Source: Opitutales bacterium UBA5694 (GTDB lineage Bacteria > Verrucomicrobiota > Verrucomicrobiia > Opitutales > Opitutaceae). Taken from it: a DNA stretch of 64,000 nt. The DNA is taken from assembly GCA_002420185.1 (NCBI GenBank), contig DIHO01000006.1, forward strand, positions 50,347-114,346, read 5' to 3'. The position numbers were made by a program, and so were the translations under genes. Below, in pieces: positions 63,952-64,000 of the stretch (positions within the stretch are counted from its first letter, which is position 1; each line of letters begins with the position of its first letter). The notes under the pieces are model-generated. The model was not told where the DNA came from, made no database searches, and was given only the letters and a program-made list of their open reading frames with translations.

Positions 63952-64000
63952 TGGTGGCGAGACCCGGAATCGAACCGGGGACACAAGGATTTTCAGTCCT
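63952..64000 (-). tRNA. tRNA-Phe (anticodon GAA), partial
   Basis: The minus strand at the window end gives the 3' part of a tRNA: anticodon arm with GACTGAAAATCC (anticodon GAA), T arm CCCGG-TTCGATT-CCGGG, acceptor TCTCGCC, discriminator A and encoded CCA. The 5' part lies beyond the window. Confidence 0.92.

Noticed and set aside
1..64000. CRISPR array or a defence island
   Set aside because: I saw no regularly spaced short repeats, cas genes or recognisable restriction or toxin-antitoxin genes. The ligase-helicase-exonuclease operon is a known repair cluster rather than a clear defence system.

Overview
The window reads as a chromosome segment of a Gram-negative bacterium of the PVC group, most likely a marine or host-associated Verrucomicrobiota of the Opitutae type. 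This is an inference from gene content: a planctomycete-type cytochrome c protein with DUF2231 and leucine-rich repeats, a PVC-type CxxCH dehydrogenase, ThuA proteins, several S1 sulfatases, pectate lyases, a Tat-exported PhoD-like phosphatase and an LpxC family protein. There are no rRNA genes or full ribosomal operons to settle the taxonomy.

Bases 1-14,000 are mostly housekeeping: dapF, pyrD, hemB, cysS and thrS, then a compact tyrA-aroA-cmk-plsC run, followed by idi at 14.7 kb. Between these lie decayed genes: the 3' end of a short-chain dehydrogenase, a YacL-like PIN/TRAM gene, and an EVE-domain gene that seems to have lost its middle. Bases 15,600-38,100 mix a wrecked sulfatase gene, an aldo/keto reductase, the PhoD-like phosphatase, the cytochrome/LRR membrane protein, a TRAP permease pair without its binding protein, an LpxC paralogue, peroxiredoxin, YqeY, a ThuA lipoprotein, an RluA-type pseudouridine synthase, a PAS-PAS-PP2C phosphatase, yaaA, an FAD oxidoreductase and an intact sulfatase.

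Bases 38,400-61,870 look different: more A+T-rich, looser spacing and many fragments. The right edge is an intact tRNA-Thr(CGU) gene at 61872-61947 (minus strand). Directly beside it is the N-terminal part of a tyrosine recombinase gene broken by three in-frame stops. Degenerate copies of the tRNA 3' half recur at 46818 and 42651, each followed by the same ~100 bp. A 10-bp motif, TGACRGTTAC, occurs three times near the integrase remnant and once near the distal copy. Together these suggest one or two old integrations at tRNA-Thr, now immobile.

The island cargo includes a four-gene overlapping DNA-repair operon (MBL-fold exonuclease, ATP-dependent DNA ligase, Lhr-type helicase, PdeM-type phosphoesterase). 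It also carries a polysaccharide-attack set: a sulfatase, a pectate lyase, and a pectate lyase fused to an FGE-like domain that lacks the FGE cysteine pair. A DoxX protein, an esterase-type hydrolase and Sel1 genes with their remnants complete it. After the tRNA come a dihydroorotase-like amidohydrolase and a partial tRNA-Phe.

The strongest general impression is ongoing gene decay: at least eight recognisable broken genes in 64 kb. The most distinctive biology is the repair operon on a tRNA-anchored island and the lyase-FGE fusion. The repair cluster itself is a known type, so I do not claim a wholly new system.
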